From Mesorhizobium sp. AR07 (GTDB lineage Bacteria > Pseudomonadota > Alphaproteobacteria > Rhizobiales > Rhizobiaceae): 64,000 nucleotides of DNA. The stretch lies in contig NZ_CP080528.1 in assembly GCF_024746815.1 (NCBI RefSeq), positions 868,001 through 932,000 on the forward strand, given 5' to 3'. The first letter of the stretch is position 1. Each line of letters opens with the position of its first letter. Under the pieces are notes generated by a model that saw only the letters and a program-made list of their open reading frames with translations, was not told where the DNA came from and searched no databases. Shown piece after piece: positions 53,583-62,526 of this stretch. A program made the position numbers and the translations under genes.

Positions 53583-54800
53583 ATGAGACCTGTCTATCTC
53601 GACAACAACGCCACGACACGGGTCGATCCTGAGGTCGTTCAAACGATGTTGCCGTTCTTTAGGGATCGATTCGGCAACCCTTCGTCGACGCATGATTTCG
53701 GCGCCTCGGCCTTTGCGGCGGTGAATAAGGCGCGCCTGCAGCTGCAAGCGCTGATCGGCGCCGAGCTCGACCATGAGATCATCTTCACATCGGGCGGGAC
53801 GGAAAGCGACAATGCAGCGATTCTTTCGGCGCTGGAGGTGTTGCCCAGCCGGACAGAGATCCTGATTTCGGCGGTCGAGCATCCTGCGGTGCTGACACTC
53901 TGCACGCATCTTGAGAAGACGCGGGCCGTCACGGTGCACAGGATCCCGGTGGATCGCCAGGGCCGGCTCGACCTCGACGCCTACAGGGCCGCCCTGAGCC
54001 CACGCGTGGCAATCGTCTCGATCATGTGGGCAAACAACGAGACCGGCACGATCTTCCCTGTTGGCGAGCTTGCTGAGTTGGCCAAGGAAGCCGGCGCCCT
54101 CTTCCATACTGATGCTGTGCAGGCGGTCGGCAAAGTTCCGATGGACCTGAAATCGACCGCAATCGACATGCTGTCGCTGTCCGGCCACAAGCTGCATGGC
54201 CCGAAAGGGATTGGAGCGCTTTTTGTAAAACGTGGCGTGCCCTTCCGCTCGATGATCAAAGGCGGGCACCAAGAGCACGATCGGCGTGGGGGCACCGAGA
54301 ATACGCCTGGCATAGCCGGGCTGGGCATGGCGGCCCAACTCGCCTTGAAATTCGTGGAAGACGCGACCACACGGGTAAAGTCGCTGCGCGACCGCCTTGA
54401 AGACGGGATACTCGAGCGCGTCCCAAACACCTTCGTCAATGGCGATCCGCTGGAGCGGTTGCCAAACACCGCAAACATTGGCTTTGCACATGTCGAAGGC
54501 GATGGAATCCCACTTCTCCTCAGCCGCGCCGGAATTGCGTGTTCCTCCGGCTCCGCATGCACCTCCGGCTCATTGGAATCGAGCCACGTTCTGAGGGCGA
54601 TGAAAACGCCGCACGGCGCAGTCCGCTTCTCCCTCGCGCGCGACAACGGCGAAGCGGACATCGACCGAGTGCTCGAGGTCTTGCCGCCGATCGTGGAGAA
54701 GGTGCGTGGCTTACCCAGTCCTGGTCCGGCGAGGCGAGGTAATGAAGATCATCAATCGGGTCTAGGCCAGAGCGGCAGCAGAATAGACTTCCTTTCATGA
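53583..54800 (+). CDS. nifS: Cysteine desulfurase NifS
   Basis: This 405-aa PLP enzyme supplies sulfur for nitrogenase Fe-S clusters. It starts MRPVYLDNNATTRVDPEVVQ. The PLP lysine lies in SLSGHKLHGPKGIGALFV and the active-site cysteine loop in GIACSSGSACTSGSLE, which marks the NifS/IscS class. I start at the ATG at 53583, whose N-terminus is standard. The frame opens 50 codons earlier in nifU debris. Its stop overlaps the nifV start as ATGA, so the two are translationally coupled. The last 25 residues look less conserved. Confidence 0.95.
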   Translation: MRPVYLDNNATTRVDPEVVQTMLPFFRDRFGNPSSTHDFGASAFAAVNKARLQLQALIGAELDHEIIFTSGGTESDNAAILSALEVLPSRTEILISAVEHPAVLTLCTHLEKTRAVTVHRIPVDRQGRLDLDAYRAALSPRVAIVSIMWANNETGTIFPVGELAELAKEAGALFHTDAVQAVGKVPMDLKSTAIDMLSLSGHKLHGPKGIGALFVKRGVPFRSMIKGGHQEHDRRGGTENTPGIAGLGMAAQLALKFVEDATTRVKSLRDRLEDGILERVPNTFVNGDPLERLPNTANIGFAHVEGDGIPLLLSRAGIACSSGSACTSGSLESSHVLRAMKTPHGAVRFSLARDNGEADIDRVLEVLPPIVEKVRGLPSPGPARRGNEDHQSGLGQSGSRIDFLS

Positions 54801-55948
54801 ACCGTGGTGTCTTCCTCAACGATACCACCTTGCGCGATGGCGAGCAGGCACCCGGCGTTTCCTTCACCATTGCGGAAAAGCTGGAGCTCGCCGAGTCTCT
54901 CGCGGCAGCCGGCATCCCAGAGATCGAGATCGGCACGCCGAGCATGGGCGGCGACGAGATCGAAACAATTCGCGCCGCGGTCGCCAGGAGTCTCCCGGTG
55001 CGGCTCACGGCCTGGTGCCGGATGACGTCGCGGGATCTCGAGGCGGCGATCGAGAGCGGCGTCACCGCCGTCAATCTGTCGCTGCCTGCATCGGACATCC
55101 AATTGGCCGCCAAACTCGGCCTCGATCAGGGGGCAGCGCTCCAGATCATCGCGCAGATGGTCGGGCGCGCAGCCGCCCACGGCTTTTTCGTTGCCGTCGG
55201 CTGCGAGGATGCCTCGCGAGCCGATCGGGATCATCTGGCCCGCGTCATTGAGACGGCCGCGCGAGCCGGCGCAAGCCGCGTCAGGCTGGCCGATACGGTC
55301 GGCGTTCTCGACCCTTTTTCGACCTTCGAGATTGTCGCTCAGCTCGCGGCGCTGTCTCCCATCGACCTCGAATTCCATGCACACAACGATCTCGGCCTTG
55401 CGGTCGCCAACACGCTGGCAGCAATCCGCGCCGGCGCCCGCCATGCCTCCGTCACCGTCCTGGGGCTCGGAGAGCGGGCGGGCAATGCCGCGCTGGAAGA
55501 GGTGGCCACCGCGATGGCCGTTCTCGACGGCGCGGATACAGGGATCGAGCTGACCGCATTGCCGGACCTCGCGGCCCAGGTGGCTTGGGCCGCCTGCCGG
55601 CAGACCGCGGCCATGAAGCCGATCGTCGGCGCCGATGTTTTCAGCCACGAGTCCGGCATTCACGTCGCGGGGCTGCTGAAGGACCCGCGTACCTATCAGG
55701 GGCTCGATCCGGCTCTCGTGGGCCGTTGCCGGCGAATCGTCATTGGCAAGCATTCCGGTGCGACCGCGATCGCCTATGTGCTGGGCGATAGTGGCCGCGA
55801 TCTCGACCCGGATCTGGCAGCCGCGATGGTTGCCCGCGTCCGCCGCAAGGCGACCGAGACCAAATCCACCGTCACCGCAACTCAACTGGTCGAGCTCTAC
55901 GACACACTGCGCAGCGAGGCAGCCGGCCGAGACCTTGGAAAGGAGTAG
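54797..55948 (+). CDS. nifV: Homocitrate synthase NifV
   Basis: This 383-aa enzyme condenses acetyl-CoA and 2-oxoglutarate to homocitrate, the organic part of FeMo-co. It has the DRE-TIM motif LNDTTLRDGEQAPGVSF, the metal site in EFHAHNDLGLAVANTLAA, GERAGNAALEEVATAM and SHESGIHVAGLLKDPRTYQ. Placement between nifS and nifW, and the ATGA overlap with nifS, favour NifV over isopropylmalate synthase. Most legume rhizobia lack nifV and take homocitrate from the plant, so its presence here is notable. No disruption is visible. Confidence 0.93.
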   Translation: MNRGVFLNDTTLRDGEQAPGVSFTIAEKLELAESLAAAGIPEIEIGTPSMGGDEIETIRAAVARSLPVRLTAWCRMTSRDLEAAIESGVTAVNLSLPASDIQLAAKLGLDQGAALQIIAQMVGRAAAHGFFVAVGCEDASRADRDHLARVIETAARAGASRVRLADTVGVLDPFSTFEIVAQLAALSPIDLEFHAHNDLGLAVANTLAAIRAGARHASVTVLGLGERAGNAALEEVATAMAVLDGADTGIELTALPDLAAQVAWAACRQTAAMKPIVGADVFSHESGIHVAGLLKDPRTYQGLDPALVGRCRRIVIGKHSGATAIAYVLGDSGRDLDPDLAAAMVARVRRKATETKSTVTATQLVELYDTLRSEAAGRDLGKE

Positions 55949-55954
55949 GTGGCG

Positions 55955-56230
55955 ATGTCATTTATCCTCGACCATTTCCTCCGGATTGGTAGCCGCGCGG
56001 GGCGGCGTAAAGCCGCTCGGCTAGCCCTGATGGTCCATAAGGTCATTGCCGATGTGAAGGCGCGCGACCGCCGGGTCGGCGCCCATGCGCTGATGGAGAA
56101 CGTCCCGCCTCGCGTGACGCTGGTCGGCGTTGCCGCGTTCCTGAATGGCCGCTTCGATCTCGACGTCACCTGCCCGATGACGGCATCCCATTCGCGACTG
56201 CAGATTAGCCGGTGCGACGAACGCACCTGA
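55955..56230 (+). CDS. Small protein of unknown function between nifV and nifW
   Basis: This 91-aa protein starts at an ATG 15 bases after an AAGGAG site and six bases past the nifV stop; a GTG at 55949 is an alternative. It begins MSFILDHFLRIGSRAGRRKA and continues ALMVHKVIADVKARDRRVGA then VPPRVTLVGVAAFLNGRFDL. It is basic and has no cysteine cluster or membrane segment. I do not recognise a family. Its tight position in the operon suggests a real gene, perhaps a shortened one. Confidence 0.6.
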   Translation: MSFILDHFLRIGSRAGRRKAARLALMVHKVIADVKARDRRVGAHALMENVPPRVTLVGVAAFLNGRFDLDVTCPMTASHSRLQISRCDERT

Positions 56231-56261
56231 CACCACGGTTTCCGACCCAAGGGAGAGTGCA

Positions 56262-56642
56262 ATGACTTGTTCTGCTGATGGCCATACCGTCGACGTGACG
56301 GACATTCTCGCGCGACTGAAGGGCCTTTCGGCTGCGGAGGAGTTCTTCGCGGTCCTTGGCGCTTCCTATGACCCGAAGGTGCTCGACGTCTCACGGCTCC
56401 ATATTATGAAGCGCGTGGGGGAATACCTTGCCGAAGAAGATTTCTCCGGTCTGCCTGACCAGGTGATCGCCGCGCGGGTGCGCACCAAGCTGGAACGCGC
56501 CTACGAGGACTTCGCTGCTTCCTCGCCGCTCACGCACCGTGTCTTTAAGGTGCTTAAGGACCACGATCCGAACAAACCTGCCATGCCGGGCCGCACCTTC
56601 GTCCCGTTCGACGCCGCATTGAAGCGGTTCGAAAAGGAATGA
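56262..56642 (+). CDS. nifW: Nitrogenase-stabilising protein NifW
   Basis: This 126-aa protein shows the NifW pattern: ILARLKGLSAAEEFFAVLGA near the start, VLDVSRLHIMKRVGEYLAEE in the middle, and a helical C-terminal part ending with HRVFKVLKDHDPNKPAMPGR. NifW protects the MoFe protein from oxygen or helps its assembly. A GGGAGAG ribosome site precedes the ATG. It closes the iscN-nifS-nifV group before the fixA promoter. Confidence 0.93.
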   Translation: MTCSADGHTVDVTDILARLKGLSAAEEFFAVLGASYDPKVLDVSRLHIMKRVGEYLAEEDFSGLPDQVIAARVRTKLERAYEDFAASSPLTHRVFKVLKDHDPNKPAMPGRTFVPFDAALKRFEKE

Positions 56643-56667
56643 GCGCGACACGATTGCGACGCGACAT

Positions 56668-56683
56668 TGTCGAGAAGCCGACA
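56668..56683 (+). promoter_or_regulatory. NifA upstream activator site, fixABCX
   Basis: TGTCGAGAAGCCGACA is a perfect TGT-N10-ACA site, 71 bp before the fixA promoter. Confidence 0.92.
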
Positions 56684-56754
56684 AATCCGGTCATCACGAC
56701 GCCGCCCTCAGCGCAACCAACCGAACTTCCAGGAATATGGGCACGCAAAACAAT

Positions 56755-56770
56755 TGGCACGAATGATGCG
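56755..56770 (+). promoter_or_regulatory. Sigma-54 promoter, fixABCX
   Basis: TGGCACGAATGATGCG has the -24 TGGCACG and -12 GC at exact spacing, 56 bp before the fixA ATG. Confidence 0.93.
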
Positions 56771-56826
56771 GGGGAGAAGATGAACTGCCAAGTCCGTATC
56801 CCGATAGGAGCCTAGAGAAACCGCCA

Positions 56827-57678
56827 ATGCACATCGTAATCTGCATCAAGCAGGTGCCGGACTCGGCACAAATACGGGTCCATCCGGTGACGAACACGAT
56901 CATGCGCCAGGGTGTTCCGACCATCATCAACCCTTATGACTTGTTTGCCCTGGAAGAAGCACTCAGACTGCGCGACGCTTATGGTGGCGAGGTCACCGTG
57001 CTCAGCATGGGTCCGCCCATGGCAGAGGACTCGCTACGCAAGGCGCTCGGTTACGGAGCCGATCGGGCGGTGCTCTTGACCGACCGTTATTTTGCCGGCT
57101 CGGACACGCTGGCGACCTCCTTCGCTCTTTCCCAAGCAATAGCGAAGGTTGGCGAAACGTTTGGCCCGCCCGACATCGTGTTCACCGGCAAGCAGACGAT
57201 CGATGGCGACACCGCCCAGGTCGGGCCTGGCATAGCCAAGCGCCTCGACCTCCAACAACTCACCTACGTCGCGAAAATCGGCTCCATTGATCTTGCTGCC
57301 CGCGAGATCGAGGTCGAGCGCCGCTGCGAAGGCGGCACGCAGATGCTGAAGAGCAGGCTGCCTTGCCTCATCACCGTGCTGGAAGGCACAAACGAGATCC
57401 GGCGGGGCTCGTTCGAGGACGCGCTGTGCGCCGCGCGCAGTCAGATCGTCAAGTGGACTGCGGTCGCCGCTGGCATTGAGGACCTTACCAGATGTGGGCT
57501 GCGCGGCTCGCCGACGGTCGTCAAGCGCGTTTTTGCCCCGACTGCGCGGGCGGAAAAAGCGGAGCAAATCGAGACCGCGGAGAAGACCTTGCGCGATGCC
57601 GCTGACGAACTCATCGCCGCAATCTTCACCCGTCAGCCGCCGCTGGAACATGAACTCGCCTTCAACAACGGCGCGTGA
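56827..57678 (+). CDS. fixA: FixA, electron transfer flavoprotein beta subunit
   Basis: This 283-aa ETF-beta protein starts MHIVICIKQVPDSAQIRVHP and has the NPYDLFALEEALRLRD and LSMGPPMAEDSLRKALGYGA blocks. The signature IVFTGKQTIDGDTAQVGPGI and the C-terminal flavin-binding region follow. With FixB it forms the bifurcating flavoprotein that passes NADH-derived electrons to quinone and, at low potential, toward nitrogenase ferredoxin. It is the first gene of a four-gene NifA-controlled operon. Confidence 0.97.
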   Translation: MHIVICIKQVPDSAQIRVHPVTNTIMRQGVPTIINPYDLFALEEALRLRDAYGGEVTVLSMGPPMAEDSLRKALGYGADRAVLLTDRYFAGSDTLATSFALSQAIAKVGETFGPPDIVFTGKQTIDGDTAQVGPGIAKRLDLQQLTYVAKIGSIDLAAREIEVERRCEGGTQMLKSRLPCLITVLEGTNEIRRGSFEDALCAARSQIVKWTAVAAGIEDLTRCGLRGSPTVVKRVFAPTARAEKAEQIETAEKTLRDAADELIAAIFTRQPPLEHELAFNNGA

Positions 57679-57694
57679 CGGCCAGGAGTAGACA

Positions 57695-58804
57695 ATGTCG
57701 ACAGCGAATCGAGAACCCGCTCGCCCTGCCGCCGGCCGTGCCGGCATAAAGAAAGAACTGCCTGACCGTTTCAAGGACTACCGGCACGTCTGGGTCTTCA
57801 TCGAACTCGAACGTGGCCAAGTCCATCCCGTGTCTTTCGAACTGCTCGGCGAAGGCCGCAAGCTGGCCGACAAGCTTGGCGTCCAGCTTGCGGGCGTCGT
57901 GCTCGGACCGCCAGGAGAAGCCACCTGGTATGCCGTTGCCGAGGCGTTCGCTTATGGCGCCGACCTTGTCTACATCGCCGAGGCACCGCTGCTCGCCGAT
58001 TATCGAAATGAGCCGTTTACCAAGGTGATGACGGATCTGGTCGATACCCACAAACCCGAGATCCTTCTTCTCGGAGCGACCACGCTCGGCAGGGATCTTG
58101 CCGGGTCCGTGGCGACGACCTTGCAGACCGGGCTCACGGCCGACTGCACCGAACTTGACGTGGATACCGACGGTTCGCTCGCGGCTACCCGTCCGACTTT
58201 CGGCGGTTCCTTGTTATGCACGATCTACACGCTCAACTACCGGCCGCAGATGGCGACAGTGCGAGCGAGGGTCATGCCCATGCCGCAGCGCACGGATAAG
58301 CCCGTCGGGCGTATCATCCAGCACAAGGTATCTCTGGCCGAGGACGAGATCGTGACCAAAGTCCTCGGCTTCCTGCCTGATAGCCAGTCGGCAAAGGCAA
58401 ATCTCGCCTATGCCGACGTCGTGGTTGCGGGAGGCCTTGGCCTCGGCGCGGCGGAGAACCTGCAGCTTGTGAAGAATCTCGCTCGAGCAATTGGCGCCGA
58501 ACATGGCTGTTCGCGCCCGCTGGTCCAGAAAGGCTGGATGCCGGCTGATCGACAGATCGGCCAAACTGGCAAGACCATCCGGCCGAAGCTTTACATTGCG
58601 GCGGGGATTTCCGGCGCCATTCAGCACCGGGTTGGAGTTGAGGGCGCCGATCTCATCGTGGCCATCAACACCGACCCGACCGCGCCGATTTTCGATTTTG
58701 CCCACCTCGGGATCGTGACCGATGCCATCCGCTTCCTGCCCGCACTTACGGAAGCCTTTACCCGGCGGCTGTCTCCGCACAGTCGCGACAAGCTTGCAAG
58801 CTAA
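57695..58804 (+). CDS. fixB: FixB, electron transfer flavoprotein alpha subunit
   Basis: This 369-aa ETF-alpha protein has a short N-terminal extension and then HVWVFIELERGQVHPVSFEL. The C-terminal FAD domain has VVAGGLGLGAAENLQLVKNL, RPLVQKGWMPADRQIGQTGK and the signature KLYIAAGISGAIQHRVGVEG with VAINTDPTAPIFDFAHLGIV. It pairs with FixA and starts 16 bases after it. Confidence 0.97.
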   Translation: MSTANREPARPAAGRAGIKKELPDRFKDYRHVWVFIELERGQVHPVSFELLGEGRKLADKLGVQLAGVVLGPPGEATWYAVAEAFAYGADLVYIAEAPLLADYRNEPFTKVMTDLVDTHKPEILLLGATTLGRDLAGSVATTLQTGLTADCTELDVDTDGSLAATRPTFGGSLLCTIYTLNYRPQMATVRARVMPMPQRTDKPVGRIIQHKVSLAEDEIVTKVLGFLPDSQSAKANLAYADVVVAGGLGLGAAENLQLVKNLARAIGAEHGCSRPLVQKGWMPADRQIGQTGKTIRPKLYIAAGISGAIQHRVGVEGADLIVAINTDPTAPIFDFAHLGIVTDAIRFLPALTEAFTRRLSPHSRDKLAS

Positions 58805-58814
58805 GGAAGAGGAT

Positions 58815-60122
58815 ATGATCGAGGAGAAATTCGACGCCATCGTCGTCGGGGCCGGCATGTCCGGGAACGCAGCTGCTTACATCATGGCAAGCAACGGCCT
58901 GAACGTGCTGCAATTGGAGCGCGGTGAATATCCGGGCTCCAAGAACGTTCAGGGCGCCATCATGTACGCGAACATGCTGGAGAAGATCATCCCCGATTTC
59001 CGGGATGATGCGCCTCTTGAGCGGCATCTGGTTGAACAGCGGCTTTGGGTGATGGACGAGACCTCCCACACCGGGATTCACTATCGGTCGGATGACTTCA
59101 ACGAGGTAAAGCCCAACCGCTACACGATCATACGCGCCCAGTTCGACAAATGGTTTTCGCGCAAGGTGCGCGAGGCCGGGGCGACGGTTCTGTGCGAGAC
59201 GACCGTAACGGAACTCGTCCGTGATGCCCAGGACAAGGTGGTCGGCGTCCGCACGGACCGGGCCGGCGGGCCGATCTTCTCGGACGTGGTCGTTCTCGCA
59301 GAAGGTGTCTCGGGACTGCTTGGCACGCGCGCCGGCCTGCGCAAGATGCCGAAACCAGAAACCGTGGCGCTCGCCGTAAAGGAAATGCATTTCCTGCCCG
59401 AAGAGGTCATTGAGCAGCGGTTCGGCGTCAAGGGCGATGAAGGCTGTGTCATCGAGGCGGTGGGGACGATCTCCCGCAGCATGGCTGGGCTCGGCTTCCT
59501 CTACACCAACAAGGAGTCAATCTCATTGGGCATAGGCTGCCTCGTCTCCGATTTCGCCGCGACGATGGAGAGCCCTTACGTCCTTCTCGATGCGTTCAAA
59601 AACCACCCATCGATCCGGCCGCTGATCGCCGGCTCTGAGGTGAAGGAATATGCCGCGCATCTCATTCCCGAAGGCGGCCACAAGGCGATTCCGCAGCTCT
59701 TTGGCGACGGCTGGGTCGTGGTCGGTGATGCCGCCCAATTAAACAACGCGATTCACCGCGAAGGTTCGAACCTCGCCATGACCTCCGGCCGGATCGCGGC
59801 TGAGGCAATCGTCGGGGTCAAGCGCCGCAACAATCCGATGACCAGACGAAACCTCACCATCTACAAGACCATGCTGGACAACTCCTTCGTGGTCAAAGAC
59901 CTTCGGAAATACAAAGACATGCCGGCCTTGATCCACACGAATTCCAGCAACTTCTTCACGACCTATCCGCGCTTGATATCCCTGGCCGCGCAGAACTTGA
60001 TGCGTGTCGACGGCACACCGAAGATTGAAAAGGAAAAGGCCACCACGCGCGCCTTTATCAACGTGCGTTCTCGCTGGGGGCTGGTCAGCGACGCGGTCCG
60101 CCTGGCATTGGCCTGGCGCTGA
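58815..60122 (+). CDS. fixC: FixC, ETF-quinone oxidoreductase-like flavoprotein
   Basis: This 435-aa FAD protein starts MIEEKFDAIVVGAGMSGNAA, with the dinucleotide motif GAGMSGNAA. Then come LERGEYPGSKNVQGAIMYAN, RAQFDKWFSRKVREAGATVL and GDAAQLNNAIHREGSNLAMT. It accepts electrons from FixAB and reduces quinone with FixX. I use the ATG at 58815 with an AAGAGGA site. The frame opens 31 codons earlier inside fixB. Confidence 0.97.
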   Translation: MIEEKFDAIVVGAGMSGNAAAYIMASNGLNVLQLERGEYPGSKNVQGAIMYANMLEKIIPDFRDDAPLERHLVEQRLWVMDETSHTGIHYRSDDFNEVKPNRYTIIRAQFDKWFSRKVREAGATVLCETTVTELVRDAQDKVVGVRTDRAGGPIFSDVVVLAEGVSGLLGTRAGLRKMPKPETVALAVKEMHFLPEEVIEQRFGVKGDEGCVIEAVGTISRSMAGLGFLYTNKESISLGIGCLVSDFAATMESPYVLLDAFKNHPSIRPLIAGSEVKEYAAHLIPEGGHKAIPQLFGDGWVVVGDAAQLNNAIHREGSNLAMTSGRIAAEAIVGVKRRNNPMTRRNLTIYKTMLDNSFVVKDLRKYKDMPALIHTNSSNFFTTYPRLISLAAQNLMRVDGTPKIEKEKATTRAFINVRSRWGLVSDAVRLALAWR

Positions 60123-60133
60123 GGGAAGACAGG

Positions 60134-60433
60134 ATGACGATCGCAGTGACGAATTTACGCGTCGAGGACAAGCTTTACCAGAACCGCTATCTGGTCGATC
60201 CTGGCCGGCCGCATATCAAAGTGCGACCGCACGAGAGCCCGAGCGCGAACTTGCGCGCGCTTACCCACATCTGCCCGGCGAAATGCTATGAGTTGAACGA
60301 CAAGGGTCAAGTGGAGATCACCGCCGACGGCTGCATGGAGTGCGGCACTTGCCGGATATTGTGCGAGAGCAATGGCGAGATCGAGTGGAACTACCCGCGC
60401 GGCGGCTTCGGTGTCCTCTTCAAATTCGGGTGA
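60134..60433 (+). CDS. fixX: FixX ferredoxin-like protein
   Basis: This 99-aa protein of the [4Fe-4S] ferredoxin type has KCYELNDKGQVEITADGCME with CGTCRILCES, giving the cluster cysteines C-x2-C-x2-C-x3-C and a preceding HICPAKCYE. It is the electron partner of FixC. It starts 11 bases after fixC, completing the operon. Confidence 0.96.
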   Translation: MTIAVTNLRVEDKLYQNRYLVDPGRPHIKVRPHESPSANLRALTHICPAKCYELNDKGQVEITADGCMECGTCRILCESNGEIEWNYPRGGFGVLFKFG

Positions 60434-60521
60434 TCGGCGATCGCACCGTTTCGGCTGCACCTGAAATGCAAGCAAACGCCAAACCATTTTTTAGACCGAT
60501 CTCGCAGTTTGAGAGGAGCTC

Positions 60522-60623
60522 ATGAATTCTGTGCTTTCGAATTTCAGAATCCAAAATGGCGCATGGAAGGAGCACTCTGGAAGACCCCTGAGGTGTTTCC
60601 ATGGCTCTCATGCCGAGCGATAG
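60522..60623 (+). CDS. Possible leader ORF overlapping the nifA start
   Basis: A 33-codon frame begins MNSVLSNFRIQNGAWKEHSG right after GAGAGGAG, the best ribosome site in the fixX-nifA gap. It ends at TAG 60621-60623, just inside nifA in another frame. It could couple translation to nifA, whose own site is weak. There is no evidence that it makes a functional protein. Confidence 0.3.
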   Translation: MNSVLSNFRIQNGAWKEHSGRPLRCFHGSHAER

Positions 60624-62340
60624 GCTCGAAGAAGAAGGACCTTCGAACACCCTGCCTGAACCACGGATCAACTCCATCCACGAACCGGACATCTCCCCCA
60701 GGGGATTCTACGAAATATCGCAGGTCCTGACTGCCCCCACCCGGCTTGAGATTACGATCGCCAATGTCGTGAATACCCTTTCTTCATTTGTGCAATTGCG
60801 CCATGGAGCCATCGTCGTCCTGGACGCCGAAGCAGCGCCGGGGATTACCGCAATCGTCGGCAGTTCCCACCCATCTCAATCAGAAATTGGCCGCGTCATA
60901 CCGCAAGCCGCGATAGACCGGATCGTCGCTACGGAGGCGCCGCTCATAATACAGGACGTTGGCAAGTCCGAACTATTTCAGGCTGAGGTTCAGCCGTCTT
61001 CGAGTGGCGGCACGATCCCAATTACCTTCATCGGAATCCCGCTAGTAGCTGAGCACGAGATCCTTGGAACATTGTCGATCGACCGCGTCGGTGAGGGCGA
61101 GAGCATCTCTTCCGGCGACGAGGACGTACGGTTCCTGACCATGGTGGCCAACCTTGTCGGCCGCACCATTCGTCTCCATCGTATGCTGAGTATGGATGGC
61201 CAGCGATACATTGAGGAGCAAGGGCGACCGGAGAAGTCGTTCGACGAGAACAGGGCCGACGCAGCCCGGCATCGGCATATCAAAATCGACGGGATCATCG
61301 GGGAAAGTCTCGCACTCAAGCGGGTACTCGAAACCGTCTCGGTCGTGGCGAGAACCAATTCCACAGTGCTTCTGCGGGGCGAAAGCGGCACTGGCAAGGA
61401 ATTCTTTGCCCAAGCCATCCACAAGCTTTCAGCCCGGGGGAAGAAGGCTTTCGTCAAATTAAACTGCGCAGCACTGTCTGAAAGCGTTCTGGAATCAGAG
61501 TTGTTTGGGCACGAAAAGGGCTCCTTCACCGGGGCTATCTCGCAGCGCGCCGGCCGCTTCGAACTGGCAAATGGCGGAACGCTGCTACTTGATGAAATCG
61601 GCGAGATTTCGCCTGCTTTTCAAGCCAAGCTGTTGCGCGTCCTGCAGGAAGGCGAACTAGAGCGAGTCGGCGGCACGAGAACGCTTCAGGTCGATGTCCG
61701 GCTCATATGCGCCACCAACAAGGATCTTGAGAGGGCTGTCTTAAATGGGGAGTTCAGGGCCGACCTTTATTACCGCATCAATGTCGTGCCAATCATCCTA
61801 CCCCCGCTCAGAGAGCGCGCCGGCGATATTCCACGCCTTGCGAACGCGTTCCTCGAGCGGTTCAACAAGGAAAACCATCGCGAGCTCGCCTTCGCGCCGC
61901 TGGCGCTTGACCTGATCTCGCAATGCTATTTCCCTGGCAATGTCCGCGAGTTGGAAAACTGCGTTCAAAGGACAGCTACACTTGCGCGTTCGACGACGAT
62001 CACTCCATCGGATTTCGCTTGCCAGAACAACCAATGCCTTTCTTCGCTTCTCTGGAAAGGTGCCGGCCCTTCGCATGGCGGCAATGCCACGGACGAGCTC
62101 TCGAAGATGCCGATCCGGCGCATCGAGGCCCCGGAAGGGTTCTCGCCCGTGAAGGCCTGCGATCCCAATGATCCCGCTTGCCCAGCAAAGGGCCGGCACC
62201 TGACGGAACGCGAGCGGCTGACCGACGCGATGCAGAAGGCCGGTTGGGTTCAGGCCAAGGCGGCTCGTGTCCTGGGCCTCACGCCGCGGCAGGTCGGCTA
62301 CGCTCTGCGCCGGTATGGTATCGAGGTGAAGAAATTCTAG
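60601..62340 (+). CDS. nifA: NifA, sigma-54-dependent activator of nitrogen fixation
   Basis: This 579-aa activator has an N-terminal GAF domain (about 40-190). The AAA+ domain (about 232-460) has Walker A RGESGTGKEFFAQAIH, the sigma-54 contact loop GSFTGAI, and LANGGTLLLDEIGEI. The linker carries the redox cysteine motif of oxygen-sensitive rhizobial NifA proteins: Cys in ELENCVQRT, two in FACQNNQC and ACDPNDPAC. A Fis-type helix-turn-helix ends the protein (AKAARVLGLTPRQVGYALRR). It lies between fixX and nifB, the position of the nifA2-type gene in M. loti. The ATG at 60601 has only a weak ribosome site, and 60610 is another in-frame choice. Confidence 0.96.
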   Translation: MALMPSDRLEEEGPSNTLPEPRINSIHEPDISPRGFYEISQVLTAPTRLEITIANVVNTLSSFVQLRHGAIVVLDAEAAPGITAIVGSSHPSQSEIGRVIPQAAIDRIVATEAPLIIQDVGKSELFQAEVQPSSSGGTIPITFIGIPLVAEHEILGTLSIDRVGEGESISSGDEDVRFLTMVANLVGRTIRLHRMLSMDGQRYIEEQGRPEKSFDENRADAARHRHIKIDGIIGESLALKRVLETVSVVARTNSTVLLRGESGTGKEFFAQAIHKLSARGKKAFVKLNCAALSESVLESELFGHEKGSFTGAISQRAGRFELANGGTLLLDEIGEISPAFQAKLLRVLQEGELERVGGTRTLQVDVRLICATNKDLERAVLNGEFRADLYYRINVVPIILPPLRERAGDIPRLANAFLERFNKENHRELAFAPLALDLISQCYFPGNVRELENCVQRTATLARSTTITPSDFACQNNQCLSSLLWKGAGPSHGGNATDELSKMPIRRIEAPEGFSPVKACDPNDPACPAKGRHLTERERLTDAMQKAGWVQAKAARVLGLTPRQVGYALRRYGIEVKKF

Positions 62341-62439
62341 CCAGGCGTGCTGGCGACTTCAAACGTCAGTTCGGAGTGTCTTCCTCACGCTGTGCATGCC
62401 CAGGACGCGGTGCCTCCTCGACCCGATTGGCTTGTGCAC

Positions 62440-62455
62440 TGTCACAAGCCGGACA
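62440..62455 (+). promoter_or_regulatory. NifA upstream activator site, nifB
   Basis: TGTCACAAGCCGGACA is a perfect TGT-N10-ACA site, 71 bp before the nifB promoter. Confidence 0.9.
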
Positions 62456-62526
62456 AAATTGTGCCGGAGCAAACCGACAGAATGCGACACTCAGAGCCAA
62501 TCGGGAACTAGAACCGCTCTTTGAGC

